A stretch of 64,000 bases of DNA from Bilabrum cf. latius (taxonomy: Eukaryota; Bigyra: Bicosoecida; Bigyra; Bicosoecida): positions 620,001-684,000 of the forward strand of contig OZ237748.1 of assembly GCA_965178125.1 (NCBI GenBank), written 5' to 3'. The notes beneath the pieces were generated by a model. That model was not told where the DNA came from, made no database searches, and saw nothing but the letters and a program-made list of their open reading frames with translations. This document shows, piece after piece, positions 44,801 through 56,284 of this stretch. A program made the translations under genes and the position numbers. Each line of letters opens with the position of its first letter. Position 1 is the stretch's first letter.

Positions 44801-46262
44801 GCGGTACGTGCTGGCTTCCGCCGAATTCCGGATCCAAGGGTCGGCGTCAGATGCCACACTACCAGCAGCAACGGCGCAGTCGTCGGGCCGATTTGCCCTG
44901 CGTTCCGACGAGTTGGCATCGGGCTCTTTGCGAGACCCGGCCACCTGGGCAGACACCTCCCTCGAAGATAGGGACAGCAGGGACCCGTCGATCCTAGGGT
45001 GGACCACGGTGACAAGCGGGTTGCAGCGAGGTCCCTCAATACCGGGGTACATTTGGCGAGCAGCGGCCATCCCTGCTGCTACCGCGGCGGCCGTGGACAT
45101 GACCTGTGCCCGCCGATCGCTCGCCCCGTACGATGCGGGCCCAGCTCGATCGCTGCCACGCACAGCTGCCCCATCCGAGGCTGTCGTACCACCAGCATCA
45201 GCACCAGCACCAGCATCAGCACCTGCACCTGCCCCAGCCAACGCCTGTATGGACGAGGCAGAGATGCTGCTGGCCTGCGGCGCGGCAGCACCTCCAGAGC
45301 TCGAAGCCTGCTCCTGTGAAGCCATAGATGTCGTCTGCTGGGTAATGTAAGTATCGATGACCAGCACGTCGGGCGCCGAGGCGGGCCCTGGAGCAGCCCC
45401 CGACGCAGACGACGAGGACGATGACGATGACGATGACGATGAAGCGCTGGGGAACACAGCTGCCCCCCCGCCAGCCTGCAGCTCTTGGTCCTCTCGCCGG
45501 TGGAAGCGGATAGATTCGACCATAGCCTCGTCCGTCGCCGCGCGGCGCAGGACCCGTGCTGCCCCCACGCCTTGCGCGAACACGTCTCGTACCGCGAGGG
45601 ATGAACGCGGCTGCGACTAGCCCTACAGGGACCGGCGGATGGCCAGCAGGTCCTCCTCCTTGTACACGTGCGGAAGAAAGAAGGCTGCCTGCAGCTGGGC
45701 CTGCCCAGACCCGAAGAGGCGAGGGGACCTGGACCGCACGGACGCCGAGGTGAGCTGGAGGGACTGGTGGGCCTTGGACACGCAATCGTCGATCGGGAGG
45801 CATTCCTGAAACAGCTCTTGCCCCGCCTTCGCCCCGCCCTCGTGGCTGAGGAGGCCAGAGACCCCGTCCACCAAGCTGCCGGTGGACAGGAGCCCGCAGT
45901 AGTCCTTGTGCGCCTCGCGCTGCGAATTGTTGCTTGAAGCCTGGTACACTGTTTCGTTCTTGTACGAGAGGGCGGCTTCGTCCTCCACCCCTGCCGCCCG
46001 CAGGACGTCTGGACCGTGCGAGTGAAGGCACATGAACGCGCGCCTACTCGCATCGAGTGCGCCCGTGCCGGCCTCGAGCCCGGCGGAGGTGGCGTACAGG
46101 CTCCCTGCGGCTTCGACGCGCCTGGCCTGCAGGGTGCCTCCCGTGCCTGGGGCGGACCCGGCCGAGGTGAGGGAAGAAGTCATGATCTCCCGCACGTTGC
46201 GCGCCCCTCGCATGGCCCGCAAGCAGATGCCCCCGCGGATGGAGTCGCTGCGGAGCGCCGGT

Positions 46263-46297
<35 letters not shown>

Positions 46298-46924
46298 CTC
46301 TTCCTCCTCCTCTTCCTACTCTTCGATCCCGAGCACGTCCGCGTCGTAGCTCTCCGGCAGCAGGCCCGATGCCTCCCGAAGAGCCATCTGCTCGGCGCGC
46401 TCGGCCTCCAGGTCTCCGGCTCCTGCCCGCATCTGCTCCTCGGCAGCGCCCCGGAGACGGAGACGGGCGGCGGCCGCGGAACTCGATCCGAGACTTCCCA
46501 TAGGACCGATCGGCGCGCTATGGCTCCGCGGTCCCTCGCCCCCCTTGTCCCCGCGCCTGTCCCCTGCTCGCTCGGGGCCGGCGCCTGCTTGATGCTTCGC
46601 AACCGAGAGCTGCAGGCCCGGAGCAGCGGCGGCTGGCGATGTACGCGACGCAGCGTGCTGGGGTACTTCTGTTCGTGGCAATGCTACGATTCGCGCTCGC
46701 TTTGCTCGTGCTGGCGTGCGCAGGGGCTGCGCCGCGTCGATGTGCTCGCCGTCGGCCTGCGACGGCAACAGGGACCAGATCGCGCAGCAGGAGCGCAATT
46801 CGAGTGCGGCCAGGAACATCGCAAATTTGATACAATGATTGAATGTATGCGCATTCCAGAATGCCGCTCTCACCTCCATTCCTTGTACGTTAGCGCTGCT
46901 CGCTCCCGAAGTGCAACTGCTCAT
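41868..46924 (-). CDS. Large protein of unknown function, about 1,609 aa
   Basis: Three exons: 46874-46924, 44369-46756 and 41868-44258. Introns are 117 and 110 bp (GTGAGA/GTCGCAG and GTGAGA/TTCCGTTAG), both phase 0. It starts ATG 46924 and ends TGA 41868-41870, reading at least seven TAGs as Gln (46316, 45623, 45617, 44196, 43785, 42810, 42772). With UAG as stop it falls into five unrelated-looking pieces. Features: an Asp/Glu repeat near residue 165, Ser-rich and Ala/Gly-rich linkers, and helical stretches (LVYRGFLSYFRRLMMYCYAQQA, YSVIKALITLIGTPLGIALAEEAVFLRR). Another acidic stretch (MDDEDDDNEEEH) precedes a basic helical C-terminal region. No domain recognised. It lies between two minisatellite arrays, yet its own codon structure looks intact. 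Confidence 0.7.
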
Positions 46925-47880
46925 CTCTGCTCGACCACGCTTTTGCGGCCTCGGATTGCTTGCTGCAGCACCAAAGGTGGCACTCTGATATTCCTAGCCT
47001 TCCATGGCTCGGCTTCTTGCTGAGTCCAGGGATTGGAAATGTGAGCTCGCCGCGGCATCGAAGCAGCGCTGGCGCAGATGCTCGCCCCAGCGGATGGTCG
47101 CAAGGGGCGCGTTCATCCATTGGGCCCAAAGACGGCGCTGATCCGTCAGAGCGCATCCATGTAATAACATGATTCCACCGACGGGGGCTGGAGGCTTTCA
47201 ACAAGGCTTCCTGCCCCCTCGAGCGAGCGATCGATGCTGCCTCAAGCCGGCGGATGAACAGGGGGAGACGATCGTCGCAGCAGGTTATAAATGCCGCGCG
47301 CTGTACTTCCAGTATCATCGTTCTCTATCATTCTGTTGCTGACGGTCGGTATCCCTGGCCAATCGCAAGCTAACTCGTGCGCTTGCGGCAGGGCAGATTG
47401 CCCGCGGCTGTTTTGACGACGGCTGCGCCGAAGCATCATGTTGCCTATCAGGGCGCGTGTTCAGGGCTACCGCAAGCAATACTAGAATACATGCGTTTGT
47501 AGGCACATTATGCGTGGTTGCCTGCACCGGAGCGATCGGCTTAGCATCGAGCGACGTACGGCACACGCAATGAAGGCTACGCGCAATGTGCGCTCTATGC
47601 AGGGCCTCACGGCAATCTCCACGCTACTAGTAGCATCATGTTGCAATCGTACGACACCGACTCGGCGCAGACTCAAAAACAGTCCCATAAGGGGGATGAA
47701 TTACAGTGACTCTACGGCGCGGCAGCTAGCCCCGCCACTTGGACGCCGGCGGGTAGGACGACATCTGTCAACAAAATGCCATTTCATCCACGATAGATGT
47801 AGCTGATGCGACAAAGCAAACACCGCATGCACTATCGGAGCGCCGCATCTCTAGTTGAGCCACTCACTCATCAGCCAAAT
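46925..47880. other. Non-coding stretch upstream of the large gene
   Basis: This should contain the promoter of the minus-strand large gene. No gene supported on either strand. Confidence 0.5.
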
Positions 47881-47894
47881 GCCAGTGCATGGCG

Positions 47895-50190
47895 TGGGGT
47901 GGGCCATTCTGGGCCAGCGAGGCTGATTCAGGGCCAGGGGGAGCATTCTGGGGCATGTAAGCCATTCTGGGCCAGGGAGGCCATTCTGGGCCAGGGAGGC
48001 CATTACGGGCCAGGGAGGCCATTCTGGGCCAGGGAGGCCATTCTGGGCCAGTGAGGCCATTCTGGGGCATGTAGGCCATTCTGGGCCAGGGAGGCGATTC
48101 TGGGGCATGTAGGCCATTCTGGGCCAGGGAGGCGATTCTGGGCCAGGGAGGCCATTCTGGGCCAGGGAGGCGATTCTGGGCCAGGTAGGCTATTCTGGGC
48201 CAGTGAGGCCATTCTGGGCCAGGTAGGCTATTCTGGGCCAGGTAGGCTATTCTGGGCCAGGGAGGCCATTCTGGGCCAGTGAGGCGATTCTGGGCCAGGG
48301 AGGCCATTCTGGGCCAGTGAGGTGATTCTGGGCCAGGGAAGCCATTCTGGGCCAGGGAGGCCATTCTGGGCCAGGGAGGCCATTCTGGGCCAGGGAGGCC
48401 ATTCTGGGCCAGGGAGGCCATTCTGAGCCAGTGAGGCCATTCTGGGGCATGTAGGCCATGTTGGGCCAGGGAGGCCATTCTGGGCCAGTGAGGCCATTCT
48501 GGGCCAGGGAGGCGATTCTGGGTCAGGGAGGCCATTCTGGGCCAGGGAGGCGATTCTGGGGCAGGGAGGCGATTCTGGGTCAGGGAGGCCATTCTGGGCC
48601 AGTGAGGCCATTCTGGGGCATGTAGGCCATTCTGGGCCAGGGAGGCCATTCTGGGCCAGTGAGGCCATTCTGGGCCAGGGAGGCGATTCTGAGCCAGTGA
48701 GGCCATTCTGGGGCAGGGAGGCGATTCTGAGCCAGTGAGGCGATTCTGGGTCAGGGAGGCCATTCTGAGCCAGTGAGGCGATTCTGGGCCAGGGAGGCGA
48801 TTTTGGGCCAGGGAAGCCGTTCTGGGCCAGGGAGGCGATTTTGGGCCAGGGAGGCGATTCTGAGCCAGTGAGGCCATTCTGGGCCTGGGAGGCGATTCTG
48901 CGCCAGGGAGGCCATTCTGAGCCAGTGAGGTGATTCTGGGCCAGGGAGGCCATTCTGGGCCAGGGAGGCGATTCTGGGCCAGGGAAGCGATTCTGGGCCA
49001 ATGAGGCCATTCTGGGCCAGGGAGGCCATTCTGGGCCAGGGAGGCCATTCTGGGCCAGGGAGGCCATTCTGGGCCAGTGAGGCCATTCTGGGGCATGTAG
49101 GCCATGTTGGGCCAGGGAGGCCATTCTGGGCCAGTGAGGCCATTCTGGGCCAGGGAGGCGATTCTGGGTCAGGGAGGCCATTCTGGGCCAGGGAGGCGAT
49201 TCTGGGGCAGGGAGGCGATTCTGGGTCAGGGAGGCCATTCTGGGCCAGTGAGGCCATTCTGGGGCATGTAGGCCATTCTGGGCCAGGGAGGCCATTCTGG
49301 GCCAGTGAGGCCATTCTGGGCCAGGGAGGCGATTCTGAGCCAGTGAGGCCATTCTGGGGCAGGGAGGCGATTCTGAGCCAGTGAGGCGATTCTGGGTCAG
49401 GGAGGCCATTCTGAGCCAGTGAGGCGATTCTGGGCCAGGGAGGCGATTTTGGGCCAGGGAAGCCGTTCTGGGCCAGGGAGGCGATTTTGGGCCAGGGAGG
49501 CGATTCTGAGCCAGTGAGGCCATTCTGGGCCTGGGAGGCGATTCTGCGCCAGGGAGGCCATTCTGAGCCAGTGAGGTGATTCTGGGCCAGGGAGGCCATT
49601 CTGGGCCAGGGAGGCGATTCTGGGCCAGGGAAGCGATTCTGGGCCAATGAGGCCATGCTGGGCCAGGGAGGCCATTCTGGGCCAGGGAGGGCATTCGGGG
49701 CCAAGGAGGCGATTCTGGGCCAAGGAGGCGATTTTGGGCCTGGGAGGCCATTCTGGGCCAGGGAGGCCAATCTGGGCCAGTGAGGCCAATCTGGGCCAGG
49801 GAGGCCATTCTGGGCCAGGGAGGCCATTCTGAGCCAGTGAGGCCATTCTGGGCCAGGGAGGCCAATCTGGGCCAGGGAGGCCATTCTGGGCCAGGGAGGC
49901 CATTCTGAGCCAGTGAGGCCATTCTGGGCCAGGGAGGCCAATCTGGGCCAGGGAGGCCATTCTGGGCCGTGCTAGGCCAGTGAGGCCATTCTGGGCCAGG
50001 GAGGCGATTCGGGGCCAAGGAGGCGATTCTGGGCCAAGGAGGCGATTCTGGGCCAGGGCGGTGATTCTTGGCTATTGAGGCTGATTCTGTGGCAGGGAAG
50101 CCGTTCTGGGCCCAGGAAGGCCATTCTGGGCCAGGGAGGCCATGCTGGGCCAGGGAGGCCATTCTTAGGCAAGTAGGCCTCTGTGGGCCA
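47895..50190 (-). repeat. 19-bp minisatellite array 4 with a 646-bp higher-order repeat
   Basis: Same unit and orientation as array 3. A distinctive variant run (GGGGCATGTAGGCCATGTT) occurs at about 48444 and again 646 bp later, and the variants between repeat in the same order. 646 is 34 times 19, so blocks of 34 units have been duplicated. The right end is the second copy of the segmental duplication. Confidence 0.95.
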
Positions 50191-50513
50191 AGAATGCGGC
50201 CAGTCTAGACCTTTTGTTGGCATGCGACACAATATGATGCAGACCATTCCATATTGGTACATTGTATTGTGAATTGCATGTTCAGTCGTTGGATATAGTC
50301 GTATAGTATACATGTACGCGATTGCAGTTGGGACAGGCAGGGTCTCAATACCAAACTCAGTCAAAAAAGTGCATCTCATTCGATTCTTAACGACCAGTTA
50401 AAGTTATGTGCTCACCACAGGGCAGCGGTCTTGCAGCCCAAGGCAAGGGGGAAAAAAACAAACCGAACTACAACTATCCATATTTGAAATAAAAAGGGTC
50501 GTGAAATCACTAC
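49527..50513 (+). repeat. Segmental duplication, copy 2, ending at the tRNA-Gly 3' end
   Basis: Copy of 40786-41772. Identity ends at 50513, one or two bases inside the 3' end of the tRNA-Gly gene on the minus strand. The duplicated part includes the tRNA's putative terminator but not the tRNA. Confidence 0.9.
50491..50495 (-). terminator. Oligo-T pol III terminator for tRNA-Gly
   Basis: Five T residues in tRNA sense, about 17 nt after the 3' end of the tRNA gene. Confidence 0.5.
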
Positions 50514-50581
50514 GCCAGCCGGGAATCGGACCCGGGGTCCTACCTTGGGAAGGTAGGATGTTACCACTACACCACTAGCGT
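50512..50581 (-). tRNA. tRNA-Gly, anticodon CCC
   Basis: On the minus strand the acceptor stem ACGCTAG pairs with CTGGCGT over seven positions, one of them G-T. The D-arm region reads TGGTGTAGTGGTAAC. The anticodon stem CCTACC/GGTAGG encloses the loop TTCCCAA, so the anticodon is CCC. The T arm CCGGG/CCCGG has loop TCCGATT. Internal A- and B-box sequences are in place. There is no intron and no encoded CCA. It decodes GGG. Confidence 0.95.
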
Positions 50582-50874
50582 TCCATATGAGAGCTAGAAA
50601 ATTAGTGTATACAGACGCCTCATTGTGAAATCCTGTGAAGTTTCAAATCGCTCTCCATGCAGATGTGCGGCTCGCTGTGCATGCGTAGAGCGAGCGAAGA
50701 TGATTACGACCTGGATCAGCCTGAAGGAAAAAATTGTTTGGAAAAGAGCGGAATTGGTACAATTCGAACGGACAGATTAGCTGAATTGCATTGAAAATTG
50801 CGTTGGACGGCACAAATACGCCAAAGAAGAGTTCCGGTCACCTGGTGTGCCCTCATCATCACCACGCCGTCGAT
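50582..50874. other. Short intergenic region between tRNA-Gly and the small membrane protein gene
   Basis: No feature recognised. Confidence 0.4.
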
Positions 50875-51414
50875 TTACTTGCGAGATGCCCTTCCTCGCG
50901 ATGTGGCACGCTTGGTCTTCTTCTTGCCCTTGCTCTTGGGGGTGGTGCTCTTGACCTCTTCCTCCTCCTCCTCGTCATCGCCACCATCTTTGTCGACCAC
51001 TGCGCAGATTGGGTGTGCAATCGATTCACAGGACAGAGCGCCTCGTTGCAAGCTACTTTGTGCGGGTATGGGTCGAGCGAAACGATGTGCAGCGGCGGTA
51101 CGCACGACTCGCTCACCAGCTGTCTCACGCCGAGCTCCAGAGCCGGCCTCTGCAAAGTACGTCAGCGCCGCGATGACTCCCATGGCAATCAGCGACACCA
51201 GAATGATAACAATCAACGCCTCCGAGAGCTTGCTGTCAACGAGCGAGTCTCCGCCGGAGGCGGCATCATCTGAGCCGGGTGCTGCTTCAACAGCAGCACT
51301 GGCTGCGGCCTGCATCGACTCCACGATACCGGCATCCTCGGCTCCAGTACCGGTCGAATCGCCGGAGGGATTCACATCTGCCTGTAAAAGCTGATCGTCA
51401 GCGTGTTCTGCCAT
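50875..51414 (-). CDS. Small single-pass membrane protein with basic tail
   Basis: ATG 51414, then about 60 acidic, Ala/Ser-rich residues, one transmembrane helix (ALIVIILVSLIAMGVIAALTYF), and a C-terminal KSKGKKKTKRATSRGRASRK tail ending TGA. The frame is open throughout. A 129-bp intron at 51000-51128 (GTGAGA to GCGCAG, phase 1) is likely. Removing it joins AGSGAR to LVDKDGGDDEEEEEEVKS, giving a compact protein of about 136 residues. No signal peptide is seen, so N-out or N-in cannot be decided. Family not recognised. Confidence 0.6.
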   Translation of the reverse strand: MAEHADDQLLQADVNPSGDSTGTGAEDAGIVESMQAAASAAVEAAPGSDDAASGGDSLVDSKLSEALIVIILVSLIAMGVIAALTYFAEAGSGARRETAGERVVRTAAAHRFARPIPAQSSLQRGALSCESIAHPICAVVDKDGGDDEEEEEEVKSTTPKSKGKKKTKRATSRGRASRK

Positions 51415-52571
51415 GGATTGCGGGAAGGGATGGAATGATTGTCTCTTGGTCGAGATTCAAACGGCAACCGCACCCCCATTCCTTGCATTCATCTTTTGAA
51501 TATTGCAAGATCTGATGGCGAGCCACCTGTGGACCTGCAAGGTACCCCCCGGGAAATCACCCAGCTGGAATCCTTTTCCAGGAGCCCTTTCGGGGGCTGG
51601 TTTTTCAAAGCTGCCTAGCAACGTGCTGGAGCTGCATGCGGCCCTGGGAGGATGACTGCATGCGGGCCTGTACTCGGACATCAGGATTGAAGCAACGGGG
51701 AGCAGAGGTGAGACGGAAGACGAGGCGGGAGGACAGGAGGCGGAGAAGAAGAGGGGGACACCGGCACAGGCGACGACAGTGCGGTGTCAACAGGGAGAAC
51801 ACAACGGGAGGAATGGGGGCTCCAGGTGCAAGGCACGAGGGAGACGCGGGTGGCAGCGGACTGCATGGCCAGCAGCACGCAGAAGGCCAACAGGTGGGTG
51901 GACAGATGGGGCGCACGGCAGGTCGGCCAGGACCGGCGCGTGCAAGCTGAAAGGATAGGGCCAAGGTGGCGATGCTGGGAGCAAAGCACACGGTCCCTAG
52001 GGCGGGGAACAGGAACAGGAAGCCATGTGGCGACGAGGCCAGTCGGGTGCATGGGGAAAGGGGCGTGTACATTCGTAGTGTCAGATGAATACCGCATGCA
52101 GGTGGACCGGTGAAGAACCAGTCGTTCGGGGTGAAGCCCAGTGGGTCCGCGGGACCGAGGCCAGGAATTTTTCTTGGTTCATGGACGATGCAATGCTACG
52201 TGCCCAGACGTGCCTCAACATGCAGGGTGGCGGTTCATGGACGATGCAATGCAGGGGGTGCGGCGCAATGCCCCAGGAGCACCCTTCGCCTGCCACAAGA
52301 CATCCTCACTGCATCATACCCGCCAAGGATCCCCCGGAAAGGCGTATTAGGCGCCTTTTCCGGGGGGTGAGTTTCACTTCTTGACTAGCCGGAATTTTCC
52401 AGGGGGTACCTCGCCGGTCTTGCGAGCCAGATACGAGTCTTGCATATTTCGAGCTATGCCGGTCCTGCAGGTGCTTATGTGAGCCCGACCTCTACCCTAA
52501 ATCCTTCAAGCTGACCACCGATGTGTACCAACGCAACGCCCTCACACTCAGCTTGAATCACACATCACACA
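51415..52571. other. Intergenic region with repeats and hairpins
   Basis: It contains a strong hairpin at 52328-52368 and a 21-bp direct repeat (GGTTCATGGACGATGCAATG at about 52176 and 52231). No gene supported. Confidence 0.5.
52328..52368. other. Strong GC-rich hairpin
   Basis: The left arm CCCCCGGAAAGGCG and right arm CGCCTTTTCCGGGGG pair fully apart from one bulged base, around a 7-nt loop. It lies about 200 bp downstream of the SERHL-like stop. It could act in 3'-end formation or be part of an inverted-repeat element. Confidence 0.7.
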
Positions 52572-53792
52572 TCACAGCTTCCCAGCCCCAGCCCCAGCCC
52601 CAGAAGCCCTAGAGTCACAAGAAACGGATCCGCCAGAGACCCCAGCCCCGCACGCCCCCCGAATGTGTTCCCCCACGGCCTCCAGCACGGGTCCCCTGTG
52701 CTCCGGGTCCAGGTGCGCGTGGTGCCAGCCGGGCACCCGCACCACCCGCACCCCAGTGCCGTGCACCCTCATTGCCTCGAGCCGCTTCTCCGCTGCCCCC
52801 TCCGGGAAGGGGATTCCCTCCTCTGCCCTCACCAGCAGCACTCCTCCCCTGGGCCTCAACTCTCGCAAGAAGGCCAGCATCTGCTCCTCGCAGAGATACA
52901 TGTCAGACGGGTCCTTCAGCCGCTGGTCGTGCCGAAACAGCACCTTACCTCCCTGTCCCGCCCCGCCACTCGCACCAACACCCTCGCCCTCGCCCTCGTC
53001 CGGCAGCAGAGCCCTAGTCCCCCGGCCCACCAGCGCCATGGCACCTTCCAGAGACAGCCGCTGGGGGCCGGGCAGCCTCCCCGCCGTGCTGGCCCTGTAC
53101 TCCCCCGCTGCGAGCAGAGACTCGAAGGGGGCCGTGCTGCGGCTCCCACCTGCACCTGCGCCTGCGCCTGCGCCTGCCTTGTCGGCCACGGTCTTGAACG
53201 CCTTCCACAGCGCCCCCGGCAGCGCGGCAGAAGGCCTGGTCAATAGGCCCATCGAGTCGAGCAGCACCATCGACTGCAGCCTCGTGCCAAGAGCACCCGC
53301 CGCCAAACACGCCACGCCTCCCCCCAGCGAGTGCCCCACAAGGTGAAATCCCTCCGATTTGGCGTCGTCCTCCTCTTTACTTGCATCTCCACCCTTCCCG
53401 CCCGCCCCCTTGGCCTTGACCCCGCTGCCGGCGGCATCCGCAGTCCCGTCGCCCGGCACCCACCCCAGGGAATGCGCCGCGCCTAGCGCGCACTGCGCGT
53501 ACGTTGTTGCGAGATAAATACCGTCTCTGAGGTGCGGCGAGCGGCCGTGTCCGGGCAAGTCGATCGCAACCACATCGCAGCCGGCCGCTGCAAGGGAGTC
53601 TGCAAGGGGGCCAAATGTCGCCGCATTGTCCATCCAACCGTGGAGCATGAGCACCCTTGGCGGCTGACCTGCACGTTGCCCGGCGCCTTCGGCCAAAGGT
53701 TTTCCCGGGCGCCACCGCAAGGCCTGAAGCGTCGTATTCGGACGGGAAATGGGGATCGAAAGCTCCTTGCCGCCGTGCGTGGGTACCGCCAT
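52572..53792 (-). CDS. Alpha/beta hydrolase, serine-hydrolase-like (SERHL type)
   Basis: One exon of 407 codons, ATG 53792 to TGA. Near residue 51 is the oxyanion segment LHGWMDNAATF. Then come DVVAIDLPGHGRSPH, the nucleophile elbow GHSLGGG (Ser near residue 153), MVLLDSMGL, and a late WHHAHLDPEHR that supplies the catalytic His. The LHGWMDN plus LPGHGRS plus GHSLGG pattern matches SERHL/peroxisomal serine hydrolase-like proteins; the substrate is unknown. Gly/Ala-rich inserts lengthen it relative to the usual 310 or so residues. No PTS1 tripeptide (it ends GKL). Divergent from the Atg18 gene; the starts are 227 bp apart. No TAG in frame. Confidence 0.8.
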   Translation of the reverse strand: MAVPTHGGKELSIPISRPNTTLQALRWRPGKPLAEGAGQRAGQPPRVLMLHGWMDNAATFGPLADSLAAAGCDVVAIDLPGHGRSPHLRDGIYLATTYAQCALGAAHSLGWVPGDGTADAAGSGVKAKGAGGKGGDASKEEDDAKSEGFHLVGHSLGGGVACLAAGALGTRLQSMVLLDSMGLLTRPSAALPGALWKAFKTVADKAGAGAGAGAGGSRSTAPFESLLAAGEYRASTAGRLPGPQRLSLEGAMALVGRGTRALLPDEGEGEGVGASGGAGQGGKVLFRHDQRLKDPSDMYLCEEQMLAFLRELRPRGGVLLVRAEEGIPFPEGAAEKRLEAMRVHGTGVRVVRVPGWHHAHLDPEHRGPVLEAVGEHIRGACGAGVSGGSVSCDSRASGAGAGAGKL

Positions 53793-54019
53793 ACTCGCCC
53801 TGTAAGAGTTGCTACGCTACGCTCGTTGCAGAACAAACTTGTGAGCAAACTGTGCGGAATGTCTCAGCATGCACCCGTCATCGCGCCACCGGAGGATCTG
53901 TTGTTGCGATCTCATCATCACACCTCTGCAGACCATTTTTGAAAGATGAAGCAGCATACGCCAGGACTTTCGGACCCTGCCAGCTTGCAGAATCTAGCTG
54001 TTGTACCTGCTTTGGAAGC

Positions 54020-56284
54020 ATGTCCATGGATTTACAGGACGAAGATGGGTCGTCGGAGGCCTCTCGATCTCTACTTGGCGTTGCATTCAACTAGGATTCC
54101 GGTGAGAGCTCGTGCGAGCATGCTTGATTGCTTGGATACCGCCTCTTTGCCACCCCTTGCCCCAATGCCGGCGGAAGCGGAGCAGCCGGGGCAGGATGGT
54201 TGCCTTTTGTAAAGTATCGAGCATGCAAGTGCGCCAGGTAGCTGCTGGGATGTCGCCGTGATGGCGCAGCCCCACGGAGCTGACAGGTCCGTGTACGCGC
54301 AATAATTTCGCGCGAGCTCACACTTGAATCGGATAGAACGGCGCGTGCATACACCTGTCTGCTCCGTGGGGAGCATGAGAGCTCGGTGCGTTGCCCAGGT
54401 ACCTTCGGGTACCTGCGCGTGCTTCCAATGCCGGTCGCTTCCACGAGGGGTGTCGCGAGTGCGCCTTGCACCGAGGCTTGACTCGGGGGTTGACATGCGC
54501 GCGTGATGTGTGCCATAAGCTGCCCACAGTTGTCCTGTCCTCGCTCCCTCCGCTCCCATCCGTGCACCGCCGATCCGCACCTCGCCCCCTTTCCTTTCCT
54601 TTCCTGGCTCTCGCTCTCTCTTCTCGTAGGCTGCTTCACCTGCGGCACCACCGGGGGATTTAGGATCTATAGGACAGACCCATTCAAGGAATTGTTTCGA
54701 AAAGGTGAGCCTTGCGAGGGTGGCCCCGAGATGATACCCTCTCCCTCCCCCTTTCTGGCTGGATTGGGTAGGGGGTCGAGCTGTTTGCCGTTCATGGATC
54801 GCCGCCACCACCCCCATCCCATCGCCCCGATTCGCACACCACCTCCCATAGACCGATCGCTGTGCATCGCAGCATTCACGAGCGGCGGTATCGCCAGGGT
54901 AGAGATGCTGTTCAGGTGCAACATCCTCGCCCTCGTGGGCGGGGGGGAGCACCCGAGGTTCCCGCCCACCAAGGTCATGATCTGGGACGATCACCAGTCC
55001 AGGTGCATCGGGGAGCTCGCCTTTCGATCGGCTGTGAGGAACGTTCGCTTGCGCAGGGACCGCGTGGTGGTGGCATTGGACCGGAAGGTGTACGTGCACG
55101 CGTTCGCCGACTTGGAGATGGAGACGCACATCGAGACGTGCCCCAACCCGCTGGGGCTGCTGGCGGTGTGTCCCAAGGCGGACGCCTGCGTGATTGCCTG
55201 CCCCTCCACCGAGACCGGCAAGGTACGGGTGGAGCTGCTGCACAAGGGCCAGACCGTGCTGGTGCAGGCGCACGAGACCGCCATCGCCCAGCTGGCGCTG
55301 TCCCTCAGCGGCACCCGGCTGGCCACTGCCAGCGAGAAGGGCACCCTCATCCGCATCTGGGACACGGCGTCGGGGAAGATGCTGCAGGAGCTGCGCAGGG
55401 GCAGCGAGCGGGCGACCATCCACTGCCTGTCCTTCAACCACGACGCGAGTATGCTGGCCTGCACCTCGGACAGAGGCACCTGCCACGTGTTCCGGGTCAA
55501 GAAGGAGGCCCAGGACCCGGGGGGCGTCGAGGTGGCCAGGGCCGGCATCGCGGGGGTGCTGGCTGCCCCCGGGGGGGAGGGCATGCGGAAGGGGGGGGAT
55601 GCGGGGGACACTACAGGCGGGGCGGCGGCGGGGGGCGCGGAGGCTGGGGCGGGGGAGGGCACTGATGCCGGGAAGGATGGGAGCGGGGGCGGGGGCGGGA
55701 GCGGGGCGGCGGGTGCGTCTCCCGGTGCTGCAGGTGCGGGTGCAGGGGGTGATGGTGCGAGTGCTAGTGCGGGTAAGAATGGAGGCAAGGGGGCCGGCGC
55801 GGGAGGCAAAGGCAAGGGCAAGGAGAAGGGCAACTCCACCAGTGGATTGGGTTTCTTGGGGGGTATGCTGCCCTCCTATTTCAGCTCCGAGTGGAGCTTT
55901 GCTCAGTTTCGAGTGCCCGCAGGCCGCAGCATCTGCGCGTTTGGCGCTGACACGGGCACCCTGGTGGTGGTGACGGCGGACGGGAGCTACTTCAAGGCCA
56001 AGTTCGACCCCAGCGGGGGGTCTGCCTCCAAGGAGATGGACCAGCTCGAGGTGGCGCCCCTGCTGACGGGGCCGGGGCCGGGGCCGGGGGCGGGGCCGGG
56101 GCCGGGGGCGGGCCCAGACCCCTCGGCTGCTGCATCGAGCGGGTCCAAGGGCACGGAGGCTGAGGCTGAGCCCAAGGAGGCGGGGGCGGGGGTGGGCGAT
56201 GGAGAAGGAGAAGGAGAAAGAGAAGGGTCCGGGGGCAGGGGTGCCACGGAGGGGGGGGCCGGAGGTGGTGAGCCGGGGTCGTGA
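54020..56284 (+). CDS. Atg18/WIPI-type PROPPIN (autophagy phosphoinositide-binding WD protein)
   Basis: Exons 54020-54101, 54630-54704 and 54873-56284 (522 residues). Exon 1 ends GVAFNQDS, where Q is TAG (54092-54094). It continues in exon 2 as GCFTCGTTGGFRIYRTDPFKE, reproducing the family's FNQDxxCF signature. Exon 3 gives VEMLFRCNILALVGGG, KVMIWDD, the blade-5/6 segment RLATASEKGTLIRIWDT and LRRG (about residues 226-229), the form of the PI3P/PI(3,5)P2-binding F/L-RRG motif seen in WIPI3/4. These proteins bind phosphoinositides on autophagosome or endolysosome membranes. A Gly/Ala/Lys-rich insert of about 105 residues sits before the last blade, where PROPPINs often carry a membrane-inserting loop. 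A second low-complexity run forms the C-terminus. Stop TGA. Confidence 0.92.

Noticed and set aside
47864-50162. Very long ORFs (413 and 644 codons) in minisatellite array 4, and similar ones in the other arrays
   Set aside because: They are open in all three frames only because the 19-bp unit lacks stops. There are no start context, introns or flanking gene structure.
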